Source of the DNA: an uncultured Mycoplasmatota bacterium
GTDB lineage: Bacteria > Bacillota_I > Bacilli_A > RF39 > UBA660
Assembly: GCA_900550255.1 (NCBI GenBank)
Contig: URQZ01000007.1
Coordinates: forward strand, 1 to 45,264
DNA: 45,264 nt
Direction of reading: 5' to 3'
The notes beneath the pieces are model-generated. The model was not told where the DNA came from. It was given only the letters and a program-made list of their open reading frames with translations, and did no database searches. Each line of letters starts with the position of its first letter. The first letter of the stretch is position 1. Below are positions 8,101 through 17,107 of the stretch, one piece after another. The translations under genes were made by a program, and so were the position numbers.

Positions 8101-10625
8101 CACAATGTTTTCCCTTCTAAGCCAATGTTATATTTTTCTTGTAATGATATTAATGCTTGAAGATATTCTTCATTTGCTCTTTTATCTCCATATGGTAGTC
8201 GATAAGATGTTATATTTAAACAGTCATCTATTGCTATAAACCAGTCTTTATTTCCAATAATATATTCAAAATTTTCTACTTTTAGCTTTCTGAAATTTCT
8301 CTTTTCAGTATTTTTTTGTCCACGTGTTAATCTTGGTTGAAAATCAATACTACTATATTTAATAGAATTTATTAATAATTCTATTCTTTCTTTATCTTTT
8401 TCCATTTCTGTATTATATACATAGTTTGGTATTCTTTCTTGATAGTATTTTTTTGTCGGAACGTAATATTTTCTTTCTTTAAAGTTCTTAGTAGATGCTA
8501 TTATGTAAGTTTTCATCTCCTCTTTATGAAGATCAGAATAGAAATCTTCTCCAATTTGTAATCTTCTATCAATTTCAATTTTTTTTAAGTTTCTTTTATT
8601 TAGAAATTCTTTATAGTGCAGATCTGTAATCGTTGCGAATTCTATTGGTTCTTTATAATTACTTTTTTCAATCATTTCAGCTACACATTTTTGTAATGTT
8701 TCAAGTATTTCTAACTGTTCTTTTTCTGTTTCAGGCTTTGGATCAATACCATTACCGTATATTCCATTACCATTTCTAATAAATGGACAGATATATTGTT
8801 TATCATTTTTTCCTTTAATACTTACTATAACCGCATTAGGATTAGTCATACAATATCTAAGGAAATCTTCTCCTAGCCCCCCTACTCTAAAACAACTACC
8901 GGTATCAATACCAGAAGTTATTAGTGATTCGCTATCAAATGGTAGCACTTGATATTTAATGTCATTTTTTTGTCCATGAACGGTTGGAATAGTTGCATAT
9001 ACTTTTTTTCTTCTTTCTTTATGAAGTTCTTTTGCTCTTAGAAGTATTTCTTCTTTTGGAATATGACAATATTGAGTTGCATTTTGAATTTTAGTTATAG
9101 TTTCTAGTGTCATATCTTGTTCATCTGGTTTTAATTTATATAAAGTAGATTTACATATATCGATGACATCTAAAATAGAATATAATGAAAAGTTATTTGT
9201 TTTTCTGGTTGCTATTTTTTTGATTTCTTCAAATGAATTTATTAATGTATCTAGATTTTGATTTAAACCAAAAGCTTTTTTATTAAAAATAAGTCTTAAA
9301 AGACAATCATTATCCTGTTTTTTGTTTCCTAAAAGAAATTTATCTAAATCTTCGTTCGGAATCACTCTTCCTTTTTTATCTAAATTTGGTCTTATAGATA
9401 CATTTTTAAACATTTTATATAACATGTTATAGTCAACGAAAATTTGATTTTGTTTAAAGTTAAAATCTTGACAGTATTGTTTTACGAATTCTTCTTCGAG
9501 ACGATCTTCTCTTTCTTTAATTTCTTTTTGTATTTCTTCATTAATAATGATATCTTCATTTTGTGGATTTTCATTTACTTTTTGTTTAAGCTTTTTAAAG
9601 AAATTCATTAAATAGTCATCATTCATATCTTTACAGATATTAGTAAAAAAGTATAAATCTTTAGTTTTTAAAGCCTCTTTTGTTTTTTGTAGCATTTCAT
9701 AACTATAAAATTTAGCTTGATTTTCAAGACGATATTGTCTTCTTTCATCTGTATGATATAATTTAGCATATTTTTTTAAAGCATTACTATTCATACTTGA
9801 AAATTTTCCGTTTAGAATTTTCATAGCATTGTCAAAGCCAAATGTTTCATACATACGAAGAGAACCTATAAAAGCTTTAGTTACTTCTTTAGCAGACATT
9901 TTTTTATTTTCAATTAATCTTTCAATAAGAAGATTCATATGTTTTTCATTTATTTTTTCTAATTCTTCTTTTTCAATTATTTGATTATCATCAAAACACA
10001 ATGTATTAATATTTCCGTCGTAATCGGATATTTTTAAATTAATTTTAAATTTGTTATAGATAAAAATTTCATTTACATTTTCAGCTAATAAATAACCAAA
10101 AATATTACGATTTTTAGTTGTTAATTTATTTGCAATTATGTCTTGTTCATCTTTATTAAGACTAAATCTTTCTGTTAAATAGTTTACTACTTTTTTGCAA
10201 TCTTTTTCATTTACAAAATTATTTATAGTATCTTCTAATTTTTTTATTTGTTCATATTTAAGTAATTTAATAAATTTAAAGAAAAGATTTTCATCGATTT
10301 CATCTAGCATCTTCTTGTTTTTTAAAAATTCTACTTGTTCTTCTTCATTTAATAATTCGAAGAAGGTTTTATTGATACGATTTTTAGGAATTTGAATAAT
10401 GCGTTTTAAATAGTCTCTGTCTTTAAATATTTCAATTTTAATATCCGTTGGAGAGTTTAATAATATGATATTAAAAAAGGCAATTGGTGTATTTAAAAGA
10501 GTTTGTTTGTTGTTTAAAATATTTCTTAATTCTTCATCAGAACAAGATTTTATATATCTAATAAATTCAGCTGTTTTTAACTTCATAACTTTTTCAAAAT
10601 CGTTTATTTGCTTTTCATCCATCAT
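8100..10625 (-). CDS. Large unrecognised protein (841 residues)
   Basis: I do not recognise this protein. It is soluble with no signal or membrane segment. The first 550 residues are Lys/Glu/Asn-rich and helical (repeat-like 30-40 residue helical hairpins around 60-170; coiled coil about 340-390). A distinct globular section at about 555-675 has SGIDTGSCFRVGGLG around Cys578, then NAVIVSIKG, ICPFIRNGNGIYGNGIDPKPET and IEFATITDLHYKEF; the Gly-Ser-Cys turn followed by beta strands recalls the core of PcfJ-type proteins. The C-terminus (about 780-841) adds YIIGNKDWFIAIDD. It has its own promoter and a GGAGG site seven bases before ATG. Function unknown. Confidence 0.75.
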   Translation of the reverse strand: MMDEKQINDFEKVMKLKTAEFIRYIKSCSDEELRNILNNKQTLLNTPIAFFNIILLNSPTDIKIEIFKDRDYLKRIIQIPKNRINKTFFELLNEEEQVEFLKNKKMLDEIDENLFFKFIKLLKYEQIKKLEDTINNFVNEKDCKKVVNYLTERFSLNKDEQDIIANKLTTKNRNIFGYLLAENVNEIFIYNKFKINLKISDYDGNINTLCFDDNQIIEKEELEKINEKHMNLLIERLIENKKMSAKEVTKAFIGSLRMYETFGFDNAMKILNGKFSSMNSNALKKYAKLYHTDERRQYRLENQAKFYSYEMLQKTKEALKTKDLYFFTNICKDMNDDYLMNFFKKLKQKVNENPQNEDIIINEEIQKEIKEREDRLEEEFVKQYCQDFNFKQNQIFVDYNMLYKMFKNVSIRPNLDKKGRVIPNEDLDKFLLGNKKQDNDCLLRLIFNKKAFGLNQNLDTLINSFEEIKKIATRKTNNFSLYSILDVIDICKSTLYKLKPDEQDMTLETITKIQNATQYCHIPKEEILLRAKELHKERRKKVYATIPTVHGQKNDIKYQVLPFDSESLITSGIDTGSCFRVGGLGEDFLRYCMTNPNAVIVSIKGKNDKQYICPFIRNGNGIYGNGIDPKPETEKEQLEILETLQKCVAEMIEKSNYKEPIEFATITDLHYKEFLNKRNLKKIEIDRRLQIGEDFYSDLHKEEMKTYIIASTKNFKERKYYVPTKKYYQERIPNYVYNTEMEKDKERIELLINSIKYSSIDFQPRLTRGQKNTEKRNFRKLKVENFEYIIGNKDWFIAIDDCLNITSYRLPYGDKRANEEYLQALISLQEKYNIGLEGKTL

Positions 10626-10646
10626 ATCAACTCCTCCATTATATAT

Positions 10647-10675
10647 ATAATATCATTTTTTTATAAAAAAGACAA
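10647..10675 (-). promoter_or_regulatory. Sigma-A-type promoter of the 841-residue gene
   Basis: TTGTCT, 17 bases, TATTAT on the minus strand, ending about 20 bases before the start codon, so the leader is very short. Confidence 0.55.
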
Positions 10676-10693
10676 AGAATTTAACGTTATTTA

Positions 10694-10730
10694 AAATAAA
10701 ATAAAATAAGACAGTTATTACTGTCCTATT
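10694..10730 (-). terminator. Terminator after the HPt-receiver gene
   Basis: GACAGT/ACTGTC stem with a 4-base loop and a TATTTTATTTTA tail on the minus strand, directly behind the TAG stop. Confidence 0.8.
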
Positions 10731-11508
10731 TAAAATTAACTATATTTGTAACAATACGTTTAATATCACGTTCATTAAATGGTTTGTTTAGTACATCTAC
10801 AATTGGGTAAGCAAATGCTTTATTAACTGTTTCTTTAGAATCATCACCTGTTACAATAGCAACTGGTATTTTTGTAAATAAATTGTTGTTTTTGAAATAT
10901 TCTAAAACTTCAAATCCATCTACATTTGGCATATTTAAATCTAATAATACTCCTAAAACATTATCTGTATTATTGGTTTCAATAAAATCTAAAGCTTCTT
11001 TTCCGTCACTAGCAAGTATTACTTCAAATTCATCATTAAATACTTTTTGGATTAAGTTACGAACTAAAGTAGAATCATCTACAACTAAAATAGCTTTATC
11101 TTTTATTTTAATTGGTTGTTTAGCTGGTTCATTAGTTACTTTTTCATATTCTTTTCCTAGATATTGTTTTACTAGGTTAACAATTCTATTGGCTTCTGTC
11201 ATTAATTCATTATAGTTGTCGTAAACATAATTAAAATTATTTGCTTTACTTTCCATTTCGTGTTGATAAGAAAGTTCTGCTAGTTTAGTAAATCCTAAAT
11301 ATTTTGAATCACTTTTTAATGAATGTACAAGTATTGCATAGTTTGGCATATCTGAAGTTTCTTTATATGTTTGAATTTGTTGTAGTTTTTCCTCTGCAGA
11401 AGCTAGGAAGTCTTCTAATGTTTCATTATATGTTTCCATATCTCCGAATAATTCTAAACTACTATTAATATCAACCCCATTACTTATTAGTAAATTAACA
11501 TCTTTCAT
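10726..11508 (-). CDS. HPt-receiver phosphorelay protein
   Basis: Two-domain signalling protein of 260 residues. The N-terminal HPt helical bundle (about 1-118) carries the phosphorylatable His62 in VHSLKSDSKYLG. The C-terminal receiver (about 137-258) has DD at 144-145, phosphoacceptor Asp190 in LLDLNMP, Thr220 in IVTGDDS and Lys242 in NKPF. There is no output domain. Read as a phosphorelay with the hybrid kinase encoded 33 bases upstream: kinase His to its receiver Asp, to this His, to this Asp. Its target is unknown; protein-protein output or a remote regulator is possible. The start has AAGGATG upstream. Confidence 0.9.
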   Translation of the reverse strand: MKDVNLLISNGVDINSSLELFGDMETYNETLEDFLASAEEKLQQIQTYKETSDMPNYAILVHSLKSDSKYLGFTKLAELSYQHEMESKANNFNYVYDNYNELMTEANRIVNLVKQYLGKEYEKVTNEPAKQPIKIKDKAILVVDDSTLVRNLIQKVFNDEFEVILASDGKEALDFIETNNTDNVLGVLLDLNMPNVDGFEVLEYFKNNNLFTKIPVAIVTGDDSKETVNKAFAYPIVDVLNKPFNERDIKRIVTNIVNFK

Positions 11509-11541
11509 TGTTTCACATCCTTATCTTCTTAAATTATAACA

Positions 11542-13350
11542 CTATTTGTTTAAAAAATCATTAATTATGCGATTTAATTCTAATTTATCGATTGGTTTTG
11601 ACAAGTAACCGTCAAAGCCTGCTTTCATATATTTTTCTTTCATTCCTGAAATGGCGTTAGCTGTTAAAGCTATGGTTGGTATATTATATCCTTCAATTTG
11701 TTTTAATTTGGCAATTGTTTCTGTTCCGGTCATTTTTGGCATCATATCATCCATTAGGATTAAGTCGTAAGTTTTACCCGCTTTAATTTTTTCGATACAT
11801 TCAAAACCACTATCAATTGTTTCTATTTCAACGTTGTATTCTTTTAAAAGACGTGTTGCAACTTTAAGGTTTAATTTGTTATCGTCTACAACTAGTATTC
11901 TTTTTCCTGATACATCAAAAGCTTTTACTTCTTTTTGTTCATTTTGATCTTTAATAGTTATTGTTGGTGTTTTAACTATTTTTTGATCGATTGCGACTGT
12001 AAAACGTGATCCTTCTCCATAAGTACTTTGAACAACAATTTTACCATTCATCAAGTCAACTAGTTTTTTCGTAATCGCAAGTCCAAGTCCTGTTCCTTCA
12101 ATTGTTATATTTTTTTCTAGATCAAATCTTTCAAATTTTGAAAATAGTTTATTTATATTTTCTTCTTTAATTCCTATTCCAGAATCTTCAACAGAGATTA
12201 TTAAACGACATACATCTTCTTTTATTACTGAGTCTACTTTGAAATTAATATATCCTTCTTTAGTATATTTAACAGCATTTGTAAGTAAGTTAAGAATAAT
12301 TTGTTTTATTCTTGTATGATCACCGTATAAAACAGTTGGAATAGTTGGATCAAAGCTTGTTTTAAATTGTAAAGGTTTATCCCCCATTCTTGCACGAGTA
12401 AGTGCGACTAATTCTTCTAGTACTTTATTGAAATCGTATTCAGCATTTACTATTTCTAGTTTATTGGCCTCGATTTTTGATATATCTAGAATACCATTTA
12501 CTATTTCAAGTAAACTTTGTGAAGCCATTATGATATCTTTTACTTCATCTTTAGCCTCATCTGGTAAATTTTCTTCTTCTAATGCTTGTGAGAAACCAAC
12601 AATAGCATTTAATGGTGTTCTTATTTCATGTGACATATTTGATAAAAACTCTGATTTAGCATTGTTTGCTTTATCTGCTTGGTCACGAGCAATATTTAAT
12701 TCTTCTATCATTTTTAAATCTGGATTTTCAATTGTGAAATACATTAGTATTGTTACAAAAGCTTCCATAGCTGTAATTATTAAAATCGAAGGATTAAATA
12801 ATTGAATTAAAGTAATGAATGTTCCTATGAAGATATAAAATATAATTGGCACATATTTTTTTTGTTTTAAATTTTTGATGTTTGAAAGCAAACATATAAT
12901 CATGACTATTACATATATAGTTGATAAACCATACATAGCGTTAGCACTTAGTCCGTGAGTAAAAAATTCATTTCCTTCAACAGTATATGCTAGTGGATAA
13001 AAAAGTAAAAATATAGCCATTGGTATATATATTATTTTTATAAAACTAGTTCCTTTTTTTGCAGCTTTTTTACTTAAAGATATTATAAATGAATATGATG
13101 TTAATAATGAAATCCATGTAAGTAAATATACAAGATACAATCTATTAACAAACTCAAAAAAGCCATTATGAAGGCCAGAAAAAGCCATATAAACACTTGA
13201 AAAATCAATAACTACTCCAAGTAGTGTTACAGTTAATAAAATAGAATAAACCTTATTTTCGGAAGTATTGATCTTCTTTTTTGAAAAATAGATAATCATA
13301 ACTAAAATTAAATAAATAAAACTAATAATTAAAAAATATAAATTATTCAT
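11542..13350 (-). CDS. Membrane hybrid sensor histidine kinase
   Basis: 602 residues. A 7-helix membrane sensor fills about 1-206 with hardly any extracytoplasmic domain, resembling 7TM-type sensor modules. HisKA follows with His241 in SHEIRTPLNAI, then HATPase_c with NLLTNAVKYT, EDSGIGI and GTGLGL (about 350-455), and a C-terminal receiver (about 483-602) with DD489-490, Asp534 in ILMDDMMP and Lys585 in SKPI. All catalytic residues are present. Such hybrid kinases need an HPt partner, provided by the next gene. The start has TAGAGGTG upstream. The signal is unknown; a membrane-embedded cue is likely from the architecture. Confidence 0.92.
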   Translation of the reverse strand: MNNLYFLIISFIYLILVMIIYFSKKKINTSENKVYSILLTVTLLGVVIDFSSVYMAFSGLHNGFFEFVNRLYLVYLLTWISLLTSYSFIISLSKKAAKKGTSFIKIIYIPMAIFLLFYPLAYTVEGNEFFTHGLSANAMYGLSTIYVIVMIICLLSNIKNLKQKKYVPIIFYIFIGTFITLIQLFNPSILIITAMEAFVTILMYFTIENPDLKMIEELNIARDQADKANNAKSEFLSNMSHEIRTPLNAIVGFSQALEEENLPDEAKDEVKDIIMASQSLLEIVNGILDISKIEANKLEIVNAEYDFNKVLEELVALTRARMGDKPLQFKTSFDPTIPTVLYGDHTRIKQIILNLLTNAVKYTKEGYINFKVDSVIKEDVCRLIISVEDSGIGIKEENINKLFSKFERFDLEKNITIEGTGLGLAITKKLVDLMNGKIVVQSTYGEGSRFTVAIDQKIVKTPTITIKDQNEQKEVKAFDVSGKRILVVDDNKLNLKVATRLLKEYNVEIETIDSGFECIEKIKAGKTYDLILMDDMMPKMTGTETIAKLKQIEGYNIPTIALTANAISGMKEKYMKAGFDGYLSKPIDKLELNRIINDFLNK

Positions 13351-13376
13351 TTTCTACACCTCTACAATATAAGTAC

Positions 13377-13405
13377 ATTATAACAAATTAATAAAAAAAA
13401 TACAA
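13377..13405 (-). promoter_or_regulatory. Promoter of the hybrid kinase gene
   Basis: TTGTAT, 17 bases, TATAAT on the minus strand. The -35 box lies inside the terminator of the upstream gene. Confidence 0.5.
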
Positions 13406-13417
13406 TCATTGTATTTT
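13392..13417 (-). terminator. Terminator after the HAD-acyltransferase gene
   Basis: AATACAA/TTGTATT stem and a run of T on the minus strand; the TGA stop codon of the upstream gene lies in the loop. Confidence 0.75.
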
Positions 13418-14758
13418 TTTTGATTTTGTTAGTTTTTTATCATATTTTTTTGATATGTAGTCAATATTTTCTTGCTTTAAATTTCCTATTGTATTTTTAA
13501 GATTTTCGGTAATTTCAACTACATCATCTGTTGGTGAAACGGTAATTGGTTTTCCAAATCGTACATAAGAATCATTCAATCCTTTTCCATAATTTACTGC
13601 AAGTGGTATAATTTTACATCCACAATCTTTAGCAATAGCAGCTGCACCTAAATGAAATGGTAATAGAAAATCTTCACCTCTATTTGTTCTTCCTTCTGGA
13701 AATATAAATACATTTTTATCATGACTAAGTAATTTAATAATTTGTTCTTTAGCATATTTTCTATCATCGGCATCTTCTCTATCGATAGAAATAGCCCCTG
13801 TTTTTAAATAAAGTGTGCCTCTTTTCATATTTAACATTTTAGTTGCTGTTAAAAAATGTATAGGTCTATGATCTCCAATTGCAGAAATAATAGGAAATTG
13901 ATCATAGTAATTATTATGATTAGCAACAAACATTATTCCGTTTTCGTTTGGAACTAAATCTCTATTAAAAACTTCAGGCTTTGCAAATGCATCATATATT
14001 GGTAAAGCCATTTTTGATAATTTTGAATAGTTTTTTTCTTCTTTTGAAAATTTTTCATCATCAAATGGTAGTGATGAGTAATATTCTTTTAAATTTTTAT
14101 AATATTCAATTTTTTCTTGCGTATTTAATTTTTCTATTTCTTCGTGAGATAATTGTATAAAATAATTTGGATTTTTTATTTTTTGAATCTCATTGTAAAT
14201 TTCATGTGTATTTTTAGCTCTAGCAACATTAGGATCGTTATACATTCGATTATAAATACGATCTCTACAAATAACTTTGGTAATATCTTTGGCTGAATCA
14301 ACATTTTCTTTTTTATCATCAATCAGAATATCAATACCATTTTTTTTACAAAATTCTAATTTTTCATCAGCACTATTTTTTTCTGAACAAAAAAATATAT
14401 GATCATATGGAACATTTTCTTTTTTTAACATATGATATAACATTTGTCTAAACAATTTTCCAGTAATTCCACTTTCAGTTGTGTGTGCTCTTCCTGTAAT
14501 TATATATATTTCATCGCCTTCTTCTTTTAATTTTCTAATTAAGGCACCCATATCTTCTTCAAAAGGCATAAAACAATATTTCCAAATATATTTAATCCAA
14601 AACTTTTCTCTTTCTTGTTTTGTACAATTAAACATTTCTTTTATATCAATTTCATCTTCATTAACTAATTTATCTTCTCCAAAATATTTTTTTCCATATT
14701 TTAACTGATAATTTTCTAAATCAGTTAAAACACCATCTACATCAAATCCTATTTTCAT
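13406..14758 (-). CDS. HAD hydrolase fused to PlsC-type acyltransferase
   Basis: 450 residues in two parts. Residues about 1-195 form a HAD phosphatase/5'-nucleotidase-like domain: FDVDGVLTD with Asp6 and Asp8, IYIITGRAHTT (motif II) and DILIDDKKENVDSA (motif IV). Residues about 235-435 form a glycerolipid acyltransferase (PlsC/AGPAT) domain with NHNNYYD (HX4D) and FPEGRTNRG, and IIPLAVNYG. The acyltransferase would acylate lysophosphatidate; the HAD part may dephosphorylate a lipid or nucleotide substrate. No membrane helix is obvious. It follows the acyl-CoA ligase gene by 12 bases with a GGGGGAT ribosome site, which argues for a shared fatty acid use pathway. The TGA stop is a genuine stop here. 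Confidence 0.85.
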   Translation of the reverse strand: MKIGFDVDGVLTDLENYQLKYGKKYFGEDKLVNEDEIDIKEMFNCTKQEREKFWIKYIWKYCFMPFEEDMGALIRKLKEEGDEIYIITGRAHTTESGITGKLFRQMLYHMLKKENVPYDHIFFCSEKNSADEKLEFCKKNGIDILIDDKKENVDSAKDITKVICRDRIYNRMYNDPNVARAKNTHEIYNEIQKIKNPNYFIQLSHEEIEKLNTQEKIEYYKNLKEYYSSLPFDDEKFSKEEKNYSKLSKMALPIYDAFAKPEVFNRDLVPNENGIMFVANHNNYYDQFPIISAIGDHRPIHFLTATKMLNMKRGTLYLKTGAISIDREDADDRKYAKEQIIKLLSHDKNVFIFPEGRTNRGEDFLLPFHLGAAAIAKDCGCKIIPLAVNYGKGLNDSYVRFGKPITVSPTDDVVEITENLKNTIGNLKQENIDYISKKYDKKLTKSKKIQ

Positions 14759-14770
14759 AATAAAATCCCC

Positions 14771-16603
14771 CTATTTCTTTTTTGAATATGTTTTTATTCT
14801 TTCTTCTTCTTCTAATTGTTTATGTGAAATTTTTCCAAGTAAAGTTTGTGGTAATTTTTCTCTAAATTCATAACTATATGGCACTGAATAAACATTTAAA
14901 TTCTTTTTACATAGATGTTCTAATTCATTTTTTAATTCTTCTGTTGCTTCATATCCTTCTTTTAAGATTATATAAGCTTTTGGTACTTGTATTTTATATG
15001 AATGGTGTATTCCTATTACAGCACAACTTTCAACAGCTTCATGACTTTCAATTACTTTTTCAATATTACTTGGGTATACGTTAACACCACTTGATATTAT
15101 CATATTTCCTTTTCTTTGATTAAAATAGAAAATACCATTATCGCAATATCCTAGATCACCTGTATGAAGCCAACCATCTTTTAACGTTTCTTTTGTTTCT
15201 TTTTCATTGTTGTAATATCCGATTGTTGTTGTTGGTCCTTGAATACAAATTTCTCCAACTTCGTTTTCTTTTACTTCTTCTTCGGTTCCTTTTTTAACTA
15301 TTTTGATATTTGTTGCAACCATTGGAATACCTATTGAATTTTCTTTATTATATCCATTACTAGCAAAAGTTACTCCTGCTACTGCTTCTGATAGACCATA
15401 TCCTTTGCTTAATTTTACATTAGCATTATGTTTTCTTAAGAAGTCATTTATATCTGATTCCAAAGCATCTTTAACTAAATCGCCACCTGATACTACATAT
15501 TTTAAGTATGACATGTCCATATTATCCATTTTTTTATTTTTCATCATGGCTTTAAATAGTGTTGGAACTCCGATAAGATGATTAGGTTTATATTTTTTGA
15601 ATAATTCATCTAATTGATGTTTTTTTGCTCCTAATTTTGGAACTAGAATAGCAGTAACACCTACTGAAAGTGGTAAATGAATTGAACTACATAAACCAAA
15701 TCCATGGAAAACAGGCATAATTGTTAACATTTTATCTCCACGTTTGAAATTGTTTTCATTTATTAAAAACTGTTCAACCATACAATTAAAGTTATCGTCT
15801 GTTAACATTACTCCTTTAGGAGTTCCTGTTGTTCCTCCTGTGTGTAGGATTACTGATAATTTATTTTTCTTATATTCTGAAGGTTTTAACTTTTTCTTGT
15901 CTTTTTTTCCATCTTTAATTAATTCATTCCATTTAATTGTTTTTTCATGTTTTTTTAGTTTGATACTTTCTTTTGATAATGGATATAGTTTTTTTAATGC
16001 GAATGGCATTGAATCAGATGCACTTACAGCTACAATTTTTTCTACTTTTGTTTGATCTACTATATTTAAAACTTTTTCGTATGCCATATCCATTGTTATT
16101 ATCATTTTTGAATTTACTTCTGATAGATATCTTTTTATTTCATTTTGACCTGATAATGGATGAATCATATTAGCTACAGCACCTATTTTATTTAAAGCAT
16201 AAAAAGCGATTATGGCTTCTGGAGTATTTGGCATACAAATTGTTACGATATCGTCTTCTTTTATGCCATTTTTTATCATTCCTTTAGCACAGTTATCTAT
16301 TGCTTTTTCTAGTTGCTTAAAACTTATTTTATTACCAAAGTATATTAGTGCGGTTTCGTTTTTATTTTTTTGATTATTTTTCATCATATAATCATAGATT
16401 GTCATTTCTGGCATTTCAGCCATTATTTGTTCTTCACTATAGTATCTTAGCCATTTTTTATCAATCGATGGTTTTCCTGTAAATGGTCCAAAAACTTCAC
16501 CTAATAAAATTTTTCTTAAGTGTAAATTTCTTAGTTTTTGTTGTTCATCTATTTTATATTTTTTACTTTCTAACGCTTTATCATATACGTGTAAATTTTT
16601 CAT
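14771..16603 (-). CDS. Long-chain acyl-CoA/acyl-acid ligase (AMP-binding)
   Basis: ANL-family adenylating enzyme of 610 residues that activates a fatty acid through acyl-AMP. An N-terminal extension (about 1-85) precedes the AMP-binding domain with HTGGTTGTPKGVML (P-loop motif), PVFHGFG, GVPTLF, KGYGLSEAV and GWLHTGDLGY, and the hinge FNQRKGNMIISSGVNVYPSNIE; the C-terminal lobe ends with LPQTLLGKISHK, which carries the catalytic Lys. CoA, acyl carrier protein or another acceptor cannot be told apart. Strong promoter upstream and acyltransferase gene downstream suggest use of scavenged fatty acids for phospholipids. A degraded relative of its N-terminus lies just upstream. Confidence 0.9.
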   Translation of the reverse strand: MKNLHVYDKALESKKYKIDEQQKLRNLHLRKILLGEVFGPFTGKPSIDKKWLRYYSEEQIMAEMPEMTIYDYMMKNNQKNKNETALIYFGNKISFKQLEKAIDNCAKGMIKNGIKEDDIVTICMPNTPEAIIAFYALNKIGAVANMIHPLSGQNEIKRYLSEVNSKMIITMDMAYEKVLNIVDQTKVEKIVAVSASDSMPFALKKLYPLSKESIKLKKHEKTIKWNELIKDGKKDKKKLKPSEYKKNKLSVILHTGGTTGTPKGVMLTDDNFNCMVEQFLINENNFKRGDKMLTIMPVFHGFGLCSSIHLPLSVGVTAILVPKLGAKKHQLDELFKKYKPNHLIGVPTLFKAMMKNKKMDNMDMSYLKYVVSGGDLVKDALESDINDFLRKHNANVKLSKGYGLSEAVAGVTFASNGYNKENSIGIPMVATNIKIVKKGTEEEVKENEVGEICIQGPTTTIGYYNNEKETKETLKDGWLHTGDLGYCDNGIFYFNQRKGNMIISSGVNVYPSNIEKVIESHEAVESCAVIGIHHSYKIQVPKAYIILKEGYEATEELKNELEHLCKKNLNVYSVPYSYEFREKLPQTLLGKISHKQLEEEERIKTYSKKK

Positions 16604-16636
16604 TCAACCCAACCCCTTTTTCTTAATTGTTGGTGT

Positions 16637-16665
16637 ATTTTACCACTTTTTTTAGGATTTGTCAA
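16637..16665 (-). promoter_or_regulatory. Promoter of the acyl ligase operon
   Basis: TTGACA, 17 bases, TAAAAT on the minus strand, about 30 bases before the start codon. Confidence 0.7.
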
Positions 16666-16687
16666 ATTCATTTGTGCATTATCAGTC

Positions 16688-16716
16688 AAAAAAAAAGAAC
16701 AATTTTTTTATTGCTC
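16688..16716 (-). terminator. Terminator after the ligase remnant
   Basis: GAGCAAT/ATTGTTC 7-bp stem followed by nine T on the minus strand. Confidence 0.75.
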
Positions 16717-17009
16717 TAATTTGGTCTTTTCTTTGCAATTATGCATACTAAATATTTATCTTTATATTCTATCGTTCTTTTTACACCTAAAGATGTTAAT
16801 GCTCTAGAAGCATAATCAATATTTTCATATAATTCACCATATAACACTTTTTTACCAAAATAACTTAATGCAGTATACTCTTGAATATTCTTTGTTTTTG
16901 CTTTCATATAATCATATATTCCAACACATGGATTTTTTCTTTTTAAAAACTCGCTATCATAATATTTTAACCACATTTTATCCTTATGTGGATACCCAGT
17001 TTTTTTTAA
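16716..17009 (-). pseudogene. Degraded N-terminal fragment of an acyl ligase
   Basis: The frame encodes TGYPHKDKMWLKYYDSEFL... and GIYDYMKAKTKNIQEYTALSYFGKKVLYGEL, which aligns with residues about 42-115 of the intact ligase next door (TGKPSIDKKWLRYYSEEQI, TIYDYMMKNNQKNKNETALIYFG). An in-frame TAA cuts off the expected 40 upstream residues, and after SLGVKR the sequence diverges and stops, so the catalytic AMP-binding part is gone. ATG at 16976 with AAGGAT nearby could still give an 86-residue peptide. Best read as the remains of a tandem second copy. Its terminator is still intact. Confidence 0.7.
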
Positions 17010-17030
17010 AATTTATAACTTCAACATTTC

Positions 17031-17061
17031 AAAAAGATACCAGTTCAAAGTAACTAGTATC
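17031..17061 (-). terminator. Terminator after tyrS
   Basis: A 10-bp stem (GATACTAGTT/AACTGGTATC, one G-T pair) with a 6-base loop, followed by TTTTT on the minus strand. Confidence 0.75.
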
Positions 17062-17107
17062 CAATATCTTTTATCAAAAATATATGTAACAATATGATAT
17101 CAATATA

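Noticed and set aside
12428..12805. Plus-strand open frame opposite the histidine kinase
   Set aside because: Antisense of the HisKA region; no initiation signals.
14878..16173. Plus-strand open frames opposite the acyl ligase
   Set aside because: Shadows; composition reflects the reverse complement of Lys/Glu-rich coding sequence.
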